Assembly: GCF_902497775.2 (NCBI RefSeq)
Contig: NZ_OZ024668.1
Span: 3,580,326-3,644,325 of the forward strand
Reading direction: 5' to 3'
From: Pseudomonas fluorescens
Lineage (GTDB): Bacteria; Pseudomonadota; Gammaproteobacteria; Pseudomonadales; Pseudomonadaceae
DNA: 64,000 bases
Shown piece after piece: positions 27,072-36,200 of the stretch (position 1 is the stretch's first letter; the number at the start of each line of letters is the position of its first letter). The notes beneath the pieces were generated by a model that had not been told where the DNA came from, did not search any database, and saw nothing but the letters and a program-made list of their open reading frames with translations. Position numbers and translations under genes: made by a program.

Positions 27072-29633
27072 ATGACTCGCACTTGCCCACTTAGTGACAC
27101 CCCGGGCGGGTTGACCCGTGGGCGAACCACTCTTTTTCTGGGTTCGCTCAGCTTCGTCAGCCTGTCACCGTTAGCCCTGGCCGATACACCGGAACCCTCG
27201 GCAGTACAATTCGAATCGGCATTTCTAAGCAACGGCGCAGCCTTGCCAGTCGACCTGTCACGCTTTGAGAAACGCAACATCGTCGCCGCCGGCAACCACA
27301 ACATCGAAGTGTTCATCAACCAGCAATGGCAAGGCCGCCTGGATATTCCCTTCCAGAGCCAGGGCCCCGAACAGGACGCTGTTGCCTGCTTTGACCTGGC
27401 CTTGCTGCACAGGTTGGGCATTGCCACCGAACGACTTTCCATCGAGCACACCGCACAACTGCAGAGAGACCGGTGCCTGCCAATCGAGGTACTACTGGAT
27501 GATGCCTTCAGTGAGTTCGATTTCAGCAGCCAGCAACTGTCCCTGAGCATTGCGCAGGTCGGGCTCAAACGCACCAGCGTCGACTATGTCGACCCCAGCC
27601 AGTGGGACAGCGGCATTACAGCAGGCTTCGCCGGCTACAACCTGAATGTCTACAACCTCAAACCCCGCAACCAACAGGAGGGACTGCAAACCCAGGGCTA
27701 CCTGGGCCTGAACACCGGAGTCAACCTGGGCGACTGGCGCCTGCGCCATGATGGAGCCCTGGCCTGGAGCAACCAGGGCCAGCGGCGCTACCAGAGCCAG
27801 TCCAGCTACGCGCAACGGGACATCACCTCCTGGTCATCGCAGTTGACCTTGGGAGAGACCTACACGCCGGGTGATCTGTTCGACTCCGTCAGTTTCATCG
27901 GGGCGCGCCTGGCCAGTGATGACCGCATGCTACCGCACTCGCAGAGCGGTTTTGCCCCGGTGGTCCGGGGTGTGGCCAACAGCAATGCGCGGGTAGTGGT
28001 GCGCCAGCGCGGCGTCATCTTGCACGAGTCCACCGTCGCCCCGGGGGCGTTCGAGATCGACGACCTGCAAGCCCCAGGCTACGGCGGCGACCTCGAGGTG
28101 GTGATCACCGAAGCCGATGGCCAGGTGCGCAGCTTCTCGGTCCCCTATACGGCCGTCCCCCTGTCGTTGCGCCCAGGGCAGCAGCGCTACAGCGCAACCT
28201 TCGGCACCCTGCAGAATCAGCGCCTGGTGAGCGAGCCGGTGTTCGCTGAAGGCAACTGGCAGTATGGCCTGAACAATCTGCTCAGTTCCTACAGCGGCCT
28301 GACCTTCGCCTCGGGCTATGGGGCGTTCCTGCTGGGAGGGGCGCTGAACACTGGCCTGGGCGCCTTCGGCCTGGATGTCACCCAGGCACGCACCCACCTG
28401 CCGGGCCTGGGCAGCCAGCGAGGCCAAAGCCTGCGCCTGAGCTACGCCAAGACCCTGAACACCACCGATACGCAAATTGCCCTGGCCACCCACCGCTATT
28501 CCACCCAGGGCTACTTCAATCTCGAAGACGCCTTCCTCAATCGCCAATACCTGCGCGGCACCAGCCACAGCCTGGACTTTCTCCACCAGCGCAGTCGCAG
28601 CGCACTCACCCTCGGCCAACCTTTGGCCGAACGCTACGGCCAACTGCACCTGACGGCCTCGGCAACCCGTTACTGGAACTACCCGGGCACTGACGTCAAC
28701 TATTCGCTGGGCTACAGCAACCACTTCAAACGTTTGACCTACGGCTTGTCAGCCGCAAGAGAGCGCACCGCTTCCGGGCGGCGTGACAATGTCCTCAACC
28801 TGACGCTCTCCCTGCCGCTGGGGGCCGACCGGTCGCAAACCCTCAACGCCAGTGCCTCACGCAATCAGCAAGGCCACAGCCAGGTACAAACCACCCTGAC
28901 CGGCATCGCCGACGCCGAGAATCGTTTGAGCTACGGTGTAACGACCAGCCACGACCGCAATCATGGCGAAGGCAACAGCAACCTGAGTGGCAATCTGCTT
29001 TACCGCAGTCCGATTGCCGAGTTCAGCGGCTCGCTCAGTCATGGCAGCAACGTCTCACAAAGCTCGCTTGGCGCCCGCGGGGCCATCGTTGCTCATGCCG
29101 GCGGCGTGACATTGTCACAGCCGCTTGGCGACACTTTTGGCCTGGCCAAAGCTGAAAATGCCCATGGCGCCCAACTCAGTTCGTACACGGCAGTGAGCAT
29201 AGATCGCCAGGGCTATGCCGTGATACCCAGCCTGACGCCCTATCGAAGCAACAAGATTGAGCTGAACCCTAGGGGGTTGCCTACCGATGTCGAGCTAAAC
29301 GGCACGACACAACAGACAGTACCGCGCGCTGGAGCTATCGCGCTGTTGGAATTTCCTACGACCTATGGCGTGTCCGCGGTCGTTCAGATCAGCCATCCCG
29401 ACAACGAGCTCATTCCTTTTGGCAGCGTGATAGAGGACGACGCGGGGAACGAACTCGGCGTTGTTGGTCAAGGCAGCCAAGCCTTCGTTCGTGGCTTGGC
29501 ACCAAAGGGCGTACTTCAAGTTCGCTGGGGTAAACAACATGAAAAAACTTGCCGTATTGCCTACACCCTGGACCTTCGCAAGCGCCAGAACACCAAAAAC
29601 CTGCGGCACCTCGAAGGCATCTGCACGCCCTGA
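27072..29633 (+). CDS. Outer-membrane fimbrial usher (PapC/FimD family)
   Basis: An 853-residue usher. After the signal peptide it shows the N-terminal chaperone-binding domain (VQFESAFLSNG, VDLSRFEKRN, VFINQQWQG), the beta-barrel region with YNLNVYNLKPR, a plug region near 250-330 (SDDRMLPHSQSGFAPVVRGV, GDLEVVITEADG), and two small C-terminal domains ending in a QVRWGKQHEKTCRIAYTLD strand. It forms the pore that exports and orders pilus subunits. Length and layout are those of an intact usher. Confidence 0.93.
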   Translation: MTRTCPLSDTPGGLTRGRTTLFLGSLSFVSLSPLALADTPEPSAVQFESAFLSNGAALPVDLSRFEKRNIVAAGNHNIEVFINQQWQGRLDIPFQSQGPEQDAVACFDLALLHRLGIATERLSIEHTAQLQRDRCLPIEVLLDDAFSEFDFSSQQLSLSIAQVGLKRTSVDYVDPSQWDSGITAGFAGYNLNVYNLKPRNQQEGLQTQGYLGLNTGVNLGDWRLRHDGALAWSNQGQRRYQSQSSYAQRDITSWSSQLTLGETYTPGDLFDSVSFIGARLASDDRMLPHSQSGFAPVVRGVANSNARVVVRQRGVILHESTVAPGAFEIDDLQAPGYGGDLEVVITEADGQVRSFSVPYTAVPLSLRPGQQRYSATFGTLQNQRLVSEPVFAEGNWQYGLNNLLSSYSGLTFASGYGAFLLGGALNTGLGAFGLDVTQARTHLPGLGSQRGQSLRLSYAKTLNTTDTQIALATHRYSTQGYFNLEDAFLNRQYLRGTSHSLDFLHQRSRSALTLGQPLAERYGQLHLTASATRYWNYPGTDVNYSLGYSNHFKRLTYGLSAARERTASGRRDNVLNLTLSLPLGADRSQTLNASASRNQQGHSQVQTTLTGIADAENRLSYGVTTSHDRNHGEGNSNLSGNLLYRSPIAEFSGSLSHGSNVSQSSLGARGAIVAHAGGVTLSQPLGDTFGLAKAENAHGAQLSSYTAVSIDRQGYAVIPSLTPYRSNKIELNPRGLPTDVELNGTTQQTVPRAGAIALLEFPTTYGVSAVVQISHPDNELIPFGSVIEDDAGNELGVVGQGSQAFVRGLAPKGVLQVRWGKQHEKTCRIAYTLDLRKRQNTKNLRHLEGICTP

Positions 29634-29647
29634 CGGAATCCTCTCCC

Positions 29648-30730
29648 ATGCATAACACCATCGATTCACGCCTCAAATGGGCAACCGTTGCTGGCATAAC
29701 TCTGGCGACCGCGGCAAACGCCGCACAAGACACACCAGAGGCAGTGCTCGTACTTCAATCCAATACCGTTTCTTCTTCACACGCGACTTCGGATCGCACC
29801 TTTGGCTGCAAGCTGAAAACAGGGAATGGAGGCCTTGCCACACTTGCAATGCCCAGCCAGCTCACTGTTGTCCCGTCCGCCCCACCAGGAACAGTGCTGC
29901 ACAGCAGCCAGGCCAGTACCTCCACGACATCCATCAGTTGCTTTGGTCACCACTACAAACATTGGGGATATCGCCGAGCCATGCATTTGAGCCCTCTCGG
30001 GAACTCAATCTACAGCACCAATGTTGATGGTATAGGGGTGAAGGTCACCGCAACCGAACACACGCCTGTAGGTAACGGATACTGGACATACGTGTGGCCC
30101 CGACTCAGTCAGAGTTCCAGCGGCATCGTCATCTACCAGTACTGGATGAACTACAAGCTGGAATTGATCAAGACCAGAAGCGGAGCACTGCCCAACGCAA
30201 CATTGCAGATGGATTCACCCTTGGTCGATGGCTATCTGGGTGGGGTCAGGTCGAAAAACATACTGCTCTCCAATACCAGCATCCGAATCATCTCCGCCAA
30301 CCCCACCTGCGCCGTCAACTCAGGCTCACAGAACATTGCGGTCGCCCTCGGCAGCCACCCTCAGTACTTTTTCAACCAGATCAACAAAACCACAACGCCC
30401 GTGCCCTTCAACATTCACCTGAACTGCTCAGGCGGCGGATCCGGCGGGCGGCTTTCGATCAACTACTCCCTCAGGGACACCCACTCGGCGAACAACACCT
30501 CCAACATCTTGGGCCTGGCGCCAGGCTCTCAAGCAAGCGGGATCGGCATCCAGGTGCTCAAGGCCGACAACAACCCAATTAACCTGCACCAGCCGCAACA
30601 TGCCGGAACGATCTATACGGGCACCCCAAGCTTTACCCTTCCCTTGCGCGCCCGGTTCATCCAGACAAGCTCGAACGTCCGGGCCGGCACCGCCCAAGGC
30701 CAGGCCAGCTTCACCATGAGTTACAACTGA
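29648..30730 (+). CDS. Two-domain fimbrial tip adhesin
   Basis: A 360-residue secreted protein, 14 bases after the usher. The signal peptide ends near residue 28 (TAANA-AQ). Residues about 30-215 form a domain I do not recognise, rich in Ser, Thr and aromatic residues (HYKHWGYRRAMHL, YWTYVWPRLSQ, IVIYQYWMNYK), plausibly a receptor-binding domain. Residues about 220-360 look like a pilin domain (NPTCAVNSGSQNIAVALGS, FNIHLNCSGG, ending QASFTMSYN). The position at the cluster end, double size, and terminal pilin domain indicate a FimH-like tip adhesin. The ligand is unknown. Confidence 0.82.
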   Translation: MHNTIDSRLKWATVAGITLATAANAAQDTPEAVLVLQSNTVSSSHATSDRTFGCKLKTGNGGLATLAMPSQLTVVPSAPPGTVLHSSQASTSTTSISCFGHHYKHWGYRRAMHLSPLGNSIYSTNVDGIGVKVTATEHTPVGNGYWTYVWPRLSQSSSGIVIYQYWMNYKLELIKTRSGALPNATLQMDSPLVDGYLGGVRSKNILLSNTSIRIISANPTCAVNSGSQNIAVALGSHPQYFFNQINKTTTPVPFNIHLNCSGGGSGGRLSINYSLRDTHSANNTSNILGLAPGSQASGIGIQVLKADNNPINLHQPQHAGTIYTGTPSFTLPLRARFIQTSSNVRAGTAQGQASFTMSYN

Positions 30731-30743
30731 AACCACAGGCAAA

Positions 30744-30771
30744 AAAATGCCAGGCACAGGCCTGGCATTTT
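30744..30771. terminator. Bidirectional terminator between adhesin gene and ybaB
   Basis: AAAATGCCAGG, a 6-base loop, CCTGGCATTTT. The A and T flanks make it work for both converging genes. Confidence 0.88.
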
Positions 30772-30786
30772 CAGTGAAGCGCTGCT

Positions 30787-31113
30787 TCAGAACGGCATCT
30801 TGAAGCCTGGTGGCAACTGCATGCCGGCGGTCATGCCGCCCATTTTTTCCTGACTGTTGGCTTCGACCTTGCGCACGGCGTCGTTGACGGCGGCGGCGAT
30901 CAGGTCTTCGAGCACTTCCTTGTCTTCCTGCATCAGGCTGTCGTCCAGGCTGATACGTTTGACGTCGTGACGACCGGTCATCACCACGCTGACCAGGCCG
31001 GCGCCGGATTGGCCGGTCACTTCGGCGTTGGCCAGCTCTTCCTGCATCTTGGCCATTTTTTCTTGCATCTGCTGAGCCTGCTTCATCAGGCCGGCCATGC
31101 CACCTTTCATCAT
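30787..31113 (-). CDS. ybaB: Nucleoid-associated protein YbaB/EbfC
   Basis: A 108-residue DNA-binding protein of the YbaB/EbfC family: [27 protein letters not shown], then [20 protein letters not shown] and the flexible glycine/methionine tail. It forms dimers that bind DNA at the nucleoid. The ATG at 31111-31113, with GAGGTG just upstream, was chosen over a GTG three codons earlier. It sits directly after dnaX on the same strand; its usual downstream partner recR is displaced by the fimbrial cluster. Confidence 0.93.
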   Translation of the reverse strand: MMKGGMAGLMKQAQQMQEKMAKMQEELANAEVTGQSGAGLVSVVMTGRHDVKRISLDDSLMQEDKEVLEDLIAAAVNDAVRKVEANSQEKMGGMTAGMQLPPGFKMPF

Positions 31114-31182
31114 GGGGATCACCTCAAATATTGGCTTACGGGGTGCGGCGCGGGTCAGGCCCGGGCCGCTGCTGTTTATCCG

Positions 31183-33189
31183 TTACTCGCCCTGGGCAAC
31201 CGGGGCGTCGACAGGTTCAATCGTATCGTGGCGGACCATAGCGCCAAACTGCTGAATCATCTGCTGGATCAGCGGATCATCCTGGATTGAGGCCTCAGCC
31301 TGGCCCTGACGCTGAGCACGCTTGCGGGCTGCAGCCTGGGCGGGAGTTTCCTGTTCCGGGCGAATCAGCTCGATAGTCAGTTTGAGCGTACGACCCAGTT
31401 GCTGGTTCAACGCATCGTTCAGGCGCCGCTGCTGCGTGCTGTTGAACAGGGCGCTGTGGGCCGGGTCCAGGTGCAGCAGCCAGTCGTCGCCTTCGGCGCT
31501 GATCAGCGTACAGTTGGCGGCGATATTGCCGGTCATCCCGGAGATCGGCAACTGCGGGAACAATTCCAGCCATTTCAGCGCCAGGCCCGTGGCCGGTTGC
31601 GCAGCCGGCAACGGCTCGGCAGGCGGCGCGTCGACTTCGTGGGCATGCTCGATGGCCAGCTCATCCAGATAACTGTAGCTGGCCGGGTCCAGCTCCGGCT
31701 CGTAATAGTCTTCATCCAGCGGCGGCTCGTCGTCGCGGTCCATACCGGCAGGGCTGTAGCCGATGCCGTCGTCGTGTGGTGGCGCCTCTATGGCTGCGGC
31801 TACTGGTACTGGTGCTGGCTCAGGCTGCTCGACGGCAAGCGGCTCAGGCTCTGCTGCAACCGGCTCATTCCAGGGCAGGTCGACAACCGGCTCAGGGGCA
31901 TGAACCTCGACCGGTTCGGGCGCTGGTTCTGGCTCAGGTATCGCAATGGGTTCAGGCTCAGCCAGCACTGGCGCCGGGGCTGCAACCTCTGCAACCGCCA
32001 CGGCAGGCGCAGCCTGGGGGGCTGCTGCCACCGCGCTTGCAGAATCAGCTGTGGCCTGGCTGATCCCCACCGGCTTTAGCACCGGTTTCGGCGCGTCGTC
32101 GGTATCAGCAGGACGGAACGCCAGCATGCGCAACAGGACCATCTCGAAGCCGCCACGCGGATCTGGCGCCAACGGCAGGTCGCGGCGGCCGATCAGGCCC
32201 ATCTGGTAATAGAACTGCACATCTTCGGCCGGCAGCGCCTGGGCCAAAGCCAGGACCCGATCACGATCGCCCTGACCGTTGTCCACTGCCTCCGGCAGTG
32301 CCTGGGCAACGGCCACGCGGTGCAGCACGTTGAGCATCTCGGCCAGTACGCCATTCCAGTCCGGCCCCTGTTCTGCCAGGTGGCGAACGGCCTCGAGCAA
32401 GGCACGCGCATCGCCCTCCAAAAGGGCCTGAAGCACTCCGTAGACCTGACCGTGGTCCAGGGTCCCGAGCATCGCTCGCACATCCGCTGCCAGCACCTTG
32501 CCTTCACCAAAGGCGATGGCCTGGTCGGTCAGGCTCATGGCATCGCGCATGGAACCATCAGCTGCGCGGCCGAGCAGCCACAGGGCATCGTCTTCGAAGG
32601 GAACGTTTTCAGCACCGAGCACATGGCTCAGGTGCTCGACTACCCGCTCGGGGGTCATGTTCTTCAGCGAGAACTGCAGGCAGCGCGAGAGAATGGTCGC
32701 CGGCAGCTTCTGCGGGTCGGTGGTGGCCAGGATGAACTTGACGTAGGGCGGCGGCTCTTCCAGGGTTTTCAACAAGGCGTTGAACGAGTGGCTGGAAAGC
32801 ATGTGCACTTCGTCGATCAGGTAGACCTTGAAGCGCCCGCGGCTCGGCGCGTACTGCACATTGTCGAGCAACTCGCGGGTATCTTCGACCTTGGTGCGGC
32901 TGGCGGCGTCGATCTCGATCAGGTCGACAAAGCGCCCCTCGTCGATCTCCCGGCATACCGAACAGGTACCGCAAGGGGTCGAGGTGATACCGGTTTCACA
33001 GTTAAGGCACTTGGCGATGATCCGCGCGATGGTGGTCTTGCCCACGCCGCGGGTACCGGTAAACAGGTAGGCATGGTGCAGTCGCTGGTTGTCCAGCGCG
33101 TTGATCAAGGCCTTGAGCACATGGGTCTGGCCGACCATTTCGCGGAACGAGCGCGGACGCCATTTACGTGCAAGAACCTGATAACTCAT
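31183..33189 (-). CDS. dnaX: DNA polymerase III subunit tau/gamma
   Basis: A 668-residue clamp-loader ATPase. It has Walker A GTRGVGKTT near residue 45, the zinc cysteines CLNCETGITSTPCGTCSVC, Walker B LIDEVHML, and the SRC sensor in LSRCLQFSL. After residue 370 comes a long linker rich in Pro, Glu and Ala, then the tau C-terminal domain that binds the polymerase and helicase. The start at 33189 (MSYQVLARKWRP) is the family start; seven codons upstream are open but unlikely. I did not find the A-AAA-AAG slip site that produces gamma in E. coli. Confidence 0.95.
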   Translation of the reverse strand: MSYQVLARKWRPRSFREMVGQTHVLKALINALDNQRLHHAYLFTGTRGVGKTTIARIIAKCLNCETGITSTPCGTCSVCREIDEGRFVDLIEIDAASRTKVEDTRELLDNVQYAPSRGRFKVYLIDEVHMLSSHSFNALLKTLEEPPPYVKFILATTDPQKLPATILSRCLQFSLKNMTPERVVEHLSHVLGAENVPFEDDALWLLGRAADGSMRDAMSLTDQAIAFGEGKVLAADVRAMLGTLDHGQVYGVLQALLEGDARALLEAVRHLAEQGPDWNGVLAEMLNVLHRVAVAQALPEAVDNGQGDRDRVLALAQALPAEDVQFYYQMGLIGRRDLPLAPDPRGGFEMVLLRMLAFRPADTDDAPKPVLKPVGISQATADSASAVAAAPQAAPAVAVAEVAAPAPVLAEPEPIAIPEPEPAPEPVEVHAPEPVVDLPWNEPVAAEPEPLAVEQPEPAPVPVAAAIEAPPHDDGIGYSPAGMDRDDEPPLDEDYYEPELDPASYSYLDELAIEHAHEVDAPPAEPLPAAQPATGLALKWLELFPQLPISGMTGNIAANCTLISAEGDDWLLHLDPAHSALFNSTQQRRLNDALNQQLGRTLKLTIELIRPEQETPAQAAARKRAQRQGQAEASIQDDPLIQQMIQQFGAMVRHDTIEPVDAPVAQGE

Positions 33190-33283
33190 CGAAAACCGTC
33201 GCGACTGCAAGCTGAAGACCGCTAATCGTAGCGGAGCAGGGGCAAAATTGCACCCCGCTCGTCAATGCGCAGTGGCTGTCGGT

Positions 33284-36200
33284 TCAACCACCACGGCGCG
33301 GGGCACTGCCCGGATCAAAGGGCAAGCCCAGTTCGGCACGGGTCAATTGCATGAGCAAGGCCACTTCATCTTCAGCCTGCTGCAACTGACGCCCCTGCTC
33401 CAAACGCTCGCGTTCTGCCGGCGCGCGGCCGCCTTCGCGCAAGCGCTGGCGGTGGGCGCGCATGACGAACTGATTCTCCAGCTCATGCCAGGCCTGGTCA
33501 TGCCGCTGACGAATGTACTGTACCCAGTACCTGTCCCGAATCAGAACGCAGGACAATTGAACATCGTCAAACGACTCCACATAAGCCTGGGCCGTACGCA
33601 TCTGCTCCTCACCCACGCGGATGTCATCAGCCCCCAGGTTCAGTGCCTGCCCCGCCAGACCGAGACGCTCGCCCAAGGCGAAACGATAGCTTTCAAACAC
33701 TTCCAGTCGACGCCCGGCCCACTGCGCAGTCTGGTCAATGAGTTGTATCACGAACGCCTCCAGGCGCTGTAAACGCAGACTCCCACGGGCGTAGCTCAGT
33801 AATGCGGCGGGCGAGGCTTGCGCAAGCGAACTTGATAGCGCACGGGCTGCATCGACTCGCAGTTCCAATCGACCCAACAGCGTCATCGCATCAACCTGCG
33901 GCGCACTCGATGCGACCAGGGCCGCCAGTTCGCGCCCCATCCCACTACGTGCCATCGAACGCAATAGCCCCTGCACGCGCACGCGAAGTTCCGGTACAAC
34001 GTTATGGGCCTGACCGACTGCCGCCAAGTGCTCGAACAGCGAAAAAAGCGCTTCAGCCTCGGGCTCGCGCTGCAATCGCAACCAATACCGCTCAAGCACT
34101 TGCCTATCAACACTGTCAATAATCCAAAACCGCCCTCCCGCATCCAGGGCAGGTACAAACATCGGCAAAACATTCTGCCGCGCCCGCAAAAGACGTCGCT
34201 GCGCGGGCGCCAGTGGGTTACCGTCAAGATGTATTCGCCGCAGAAAATCCCGAGGCTCATCAAGAAAGCCTGGGGCAAGCTGGTTAATACGGTTGTCACG
34301 CAGGTCCACTTCTTCCAGATAGGGGCGATCGACAAGCCCACCCGGCACTTCGAAAATACCCGTAGCACGCAGTTGCAAGCGACGCAAATGCGCCATCCCC
34401 CCCACGTCAGGCAAGCGCCCAAGCGGATTGCCGGTAAGGTCAATGGTCTCGAGTTGCCACAACGCCCTCAGTTGCCCGGCACCTGACTCATCGAGGATGA
34501 CAGCATTGCCGCGCAGCGATAAATGGCGCAATGAAGTCGCCCCCTCCAGCACTTGAGGGAAACGCGTCAACGCATTGTTGGAAAGGTCAAGATAACGAAC
34601 TCGCCCGAATCGACTAAGAAAGCCCGGCTCGACGTCCCGCAACCCCAAGGCAGACAGTTCCAGCTCAACCACATGGCTGAAGTCCGCTACCAGGCTCGGC
34701 AAGCTTTCGACATACAAGCCATGCAATGACAGCCTGTAACCCAGATGTATACCGAAAGAGGTTTGAATCCGGGTCAACCGGCGCTGCCAGGCAGCAATCA
34801 ATACCGCGCTCACTTGCTGACGATTGGCGTTGACGCGACTACTGGTGGCCTGCTCCTGCCAGCGCCGCAACGTCACGCGCAAACCACGCAGCTCTTCATT
34901 CAATCGGTGCAACAACGCCAGCGCCTGGGCAGGCGCCGCACGATAAGGTGCGAAAAAAGCATCGATCTGCGCCCGATCAAAATCCGGATAAAGCTCCAGC
35001 AACTGCTCTTCCAGACTGGCCAGACGCACCCGCACGGCCCCGCGTCCGCTCAATGGATAGCCTATCCGCCTGTCCGCCCAGCGCTGAGGCGCATTCCAGC
35101 CACCGCGCTCAGCAACACCCAGTACCTCAAAGGCAACACCGCGTTGCGCGGCTACCCGGCTCCCCAGGGTGGCACTAAATGCCTGTTGACCTTGCTCCGG
35201 TACAATCCCGGCAAGCCTGAGGGCCAACGGCAGCAGCCCCTCTGGTGGATCATCCGAGTGTTCTTCAACAATGAAGCGATCGTTGCGGTAAAACAAACGC
35301 CGTACTCCAGGGGTTGCCGGCCCCTCGATCTGCAACCTTAACCCCTGCGGCCAATGCGGGTCTTTTTGCACTGCATGCAGCATCAACACATTGCAATCGG
35401 CATTGTTCGCTTGCGGCCAGAAAAAACCTTCCAGGGCCCGGTCAAGCCGTGCCTCACGCAAGGCTTGTGCAGCTTGCTCTGCCAACCGCAACGGAACATG
35501 GCGATCATCGCTCATACGCTGACGTTCAACCTCACTGGCTTCGGCTTCGATTCGGGCCACCAGTTCGGGAGCGAGCCCGGGAAACTGCAGTTGCAACGGC
35601 GAGGTCCCGACAGGTTGCTCAATCGCCAGGCAACGATCAAAGAAACTGGCCCGGTGCGCTTGCAGCCACAGGGACATTTGCTTGCCCATGGCCTGCGCCG
35701 CACTTTGCTCCCCTGCCTGCCGCACATTCAGCAGCGCCTGCTCATCATCAGACAAAGCACCATGGAAACTGGCAAGCACACCCTGCTCATCCACTTCGCT
35801 ACGCAACAACTGCAGTACCTCCGGCGATTCGGCCTGCAGCTGGCTGACGATTTCCAGTCGTCGCCATTGCGGCCAACCGGGCAAGCGCTGCAACGCCAGC
35901 AGACTGAACGCCTCCTGAGCGTGTTCCGGGGCACCCATGAGCTGCTGTTCGAATTGCTCCAGGCGACTGCGCAGGCGGGCCCGACTGCACAGTTCCAGCA
36001 ACGCAGCCGGGACCGGCTGACGCTGCAGGTGCAACTGGCGCAATTGGCCAAGATCCAGGCCGCAGATGTTCAGCATGGCCTCGATTTCCTGATCATTGAA
36101 ATCACTGAACCGGGGGCCAAACCGGCGCAATGCATAGGCGGCGTCCGGCCATCGATGAGGCGAGTCGAAATCACAGCGCCAGGCGCCCTGAGCGTTGTGC

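Noticed and set aside
31183..33189. A programmed frameshift site in dnaX for making gamma.
   Set aside because: No A-AAA-AAG heptamer with a downstream hairpin was found in the expected region.
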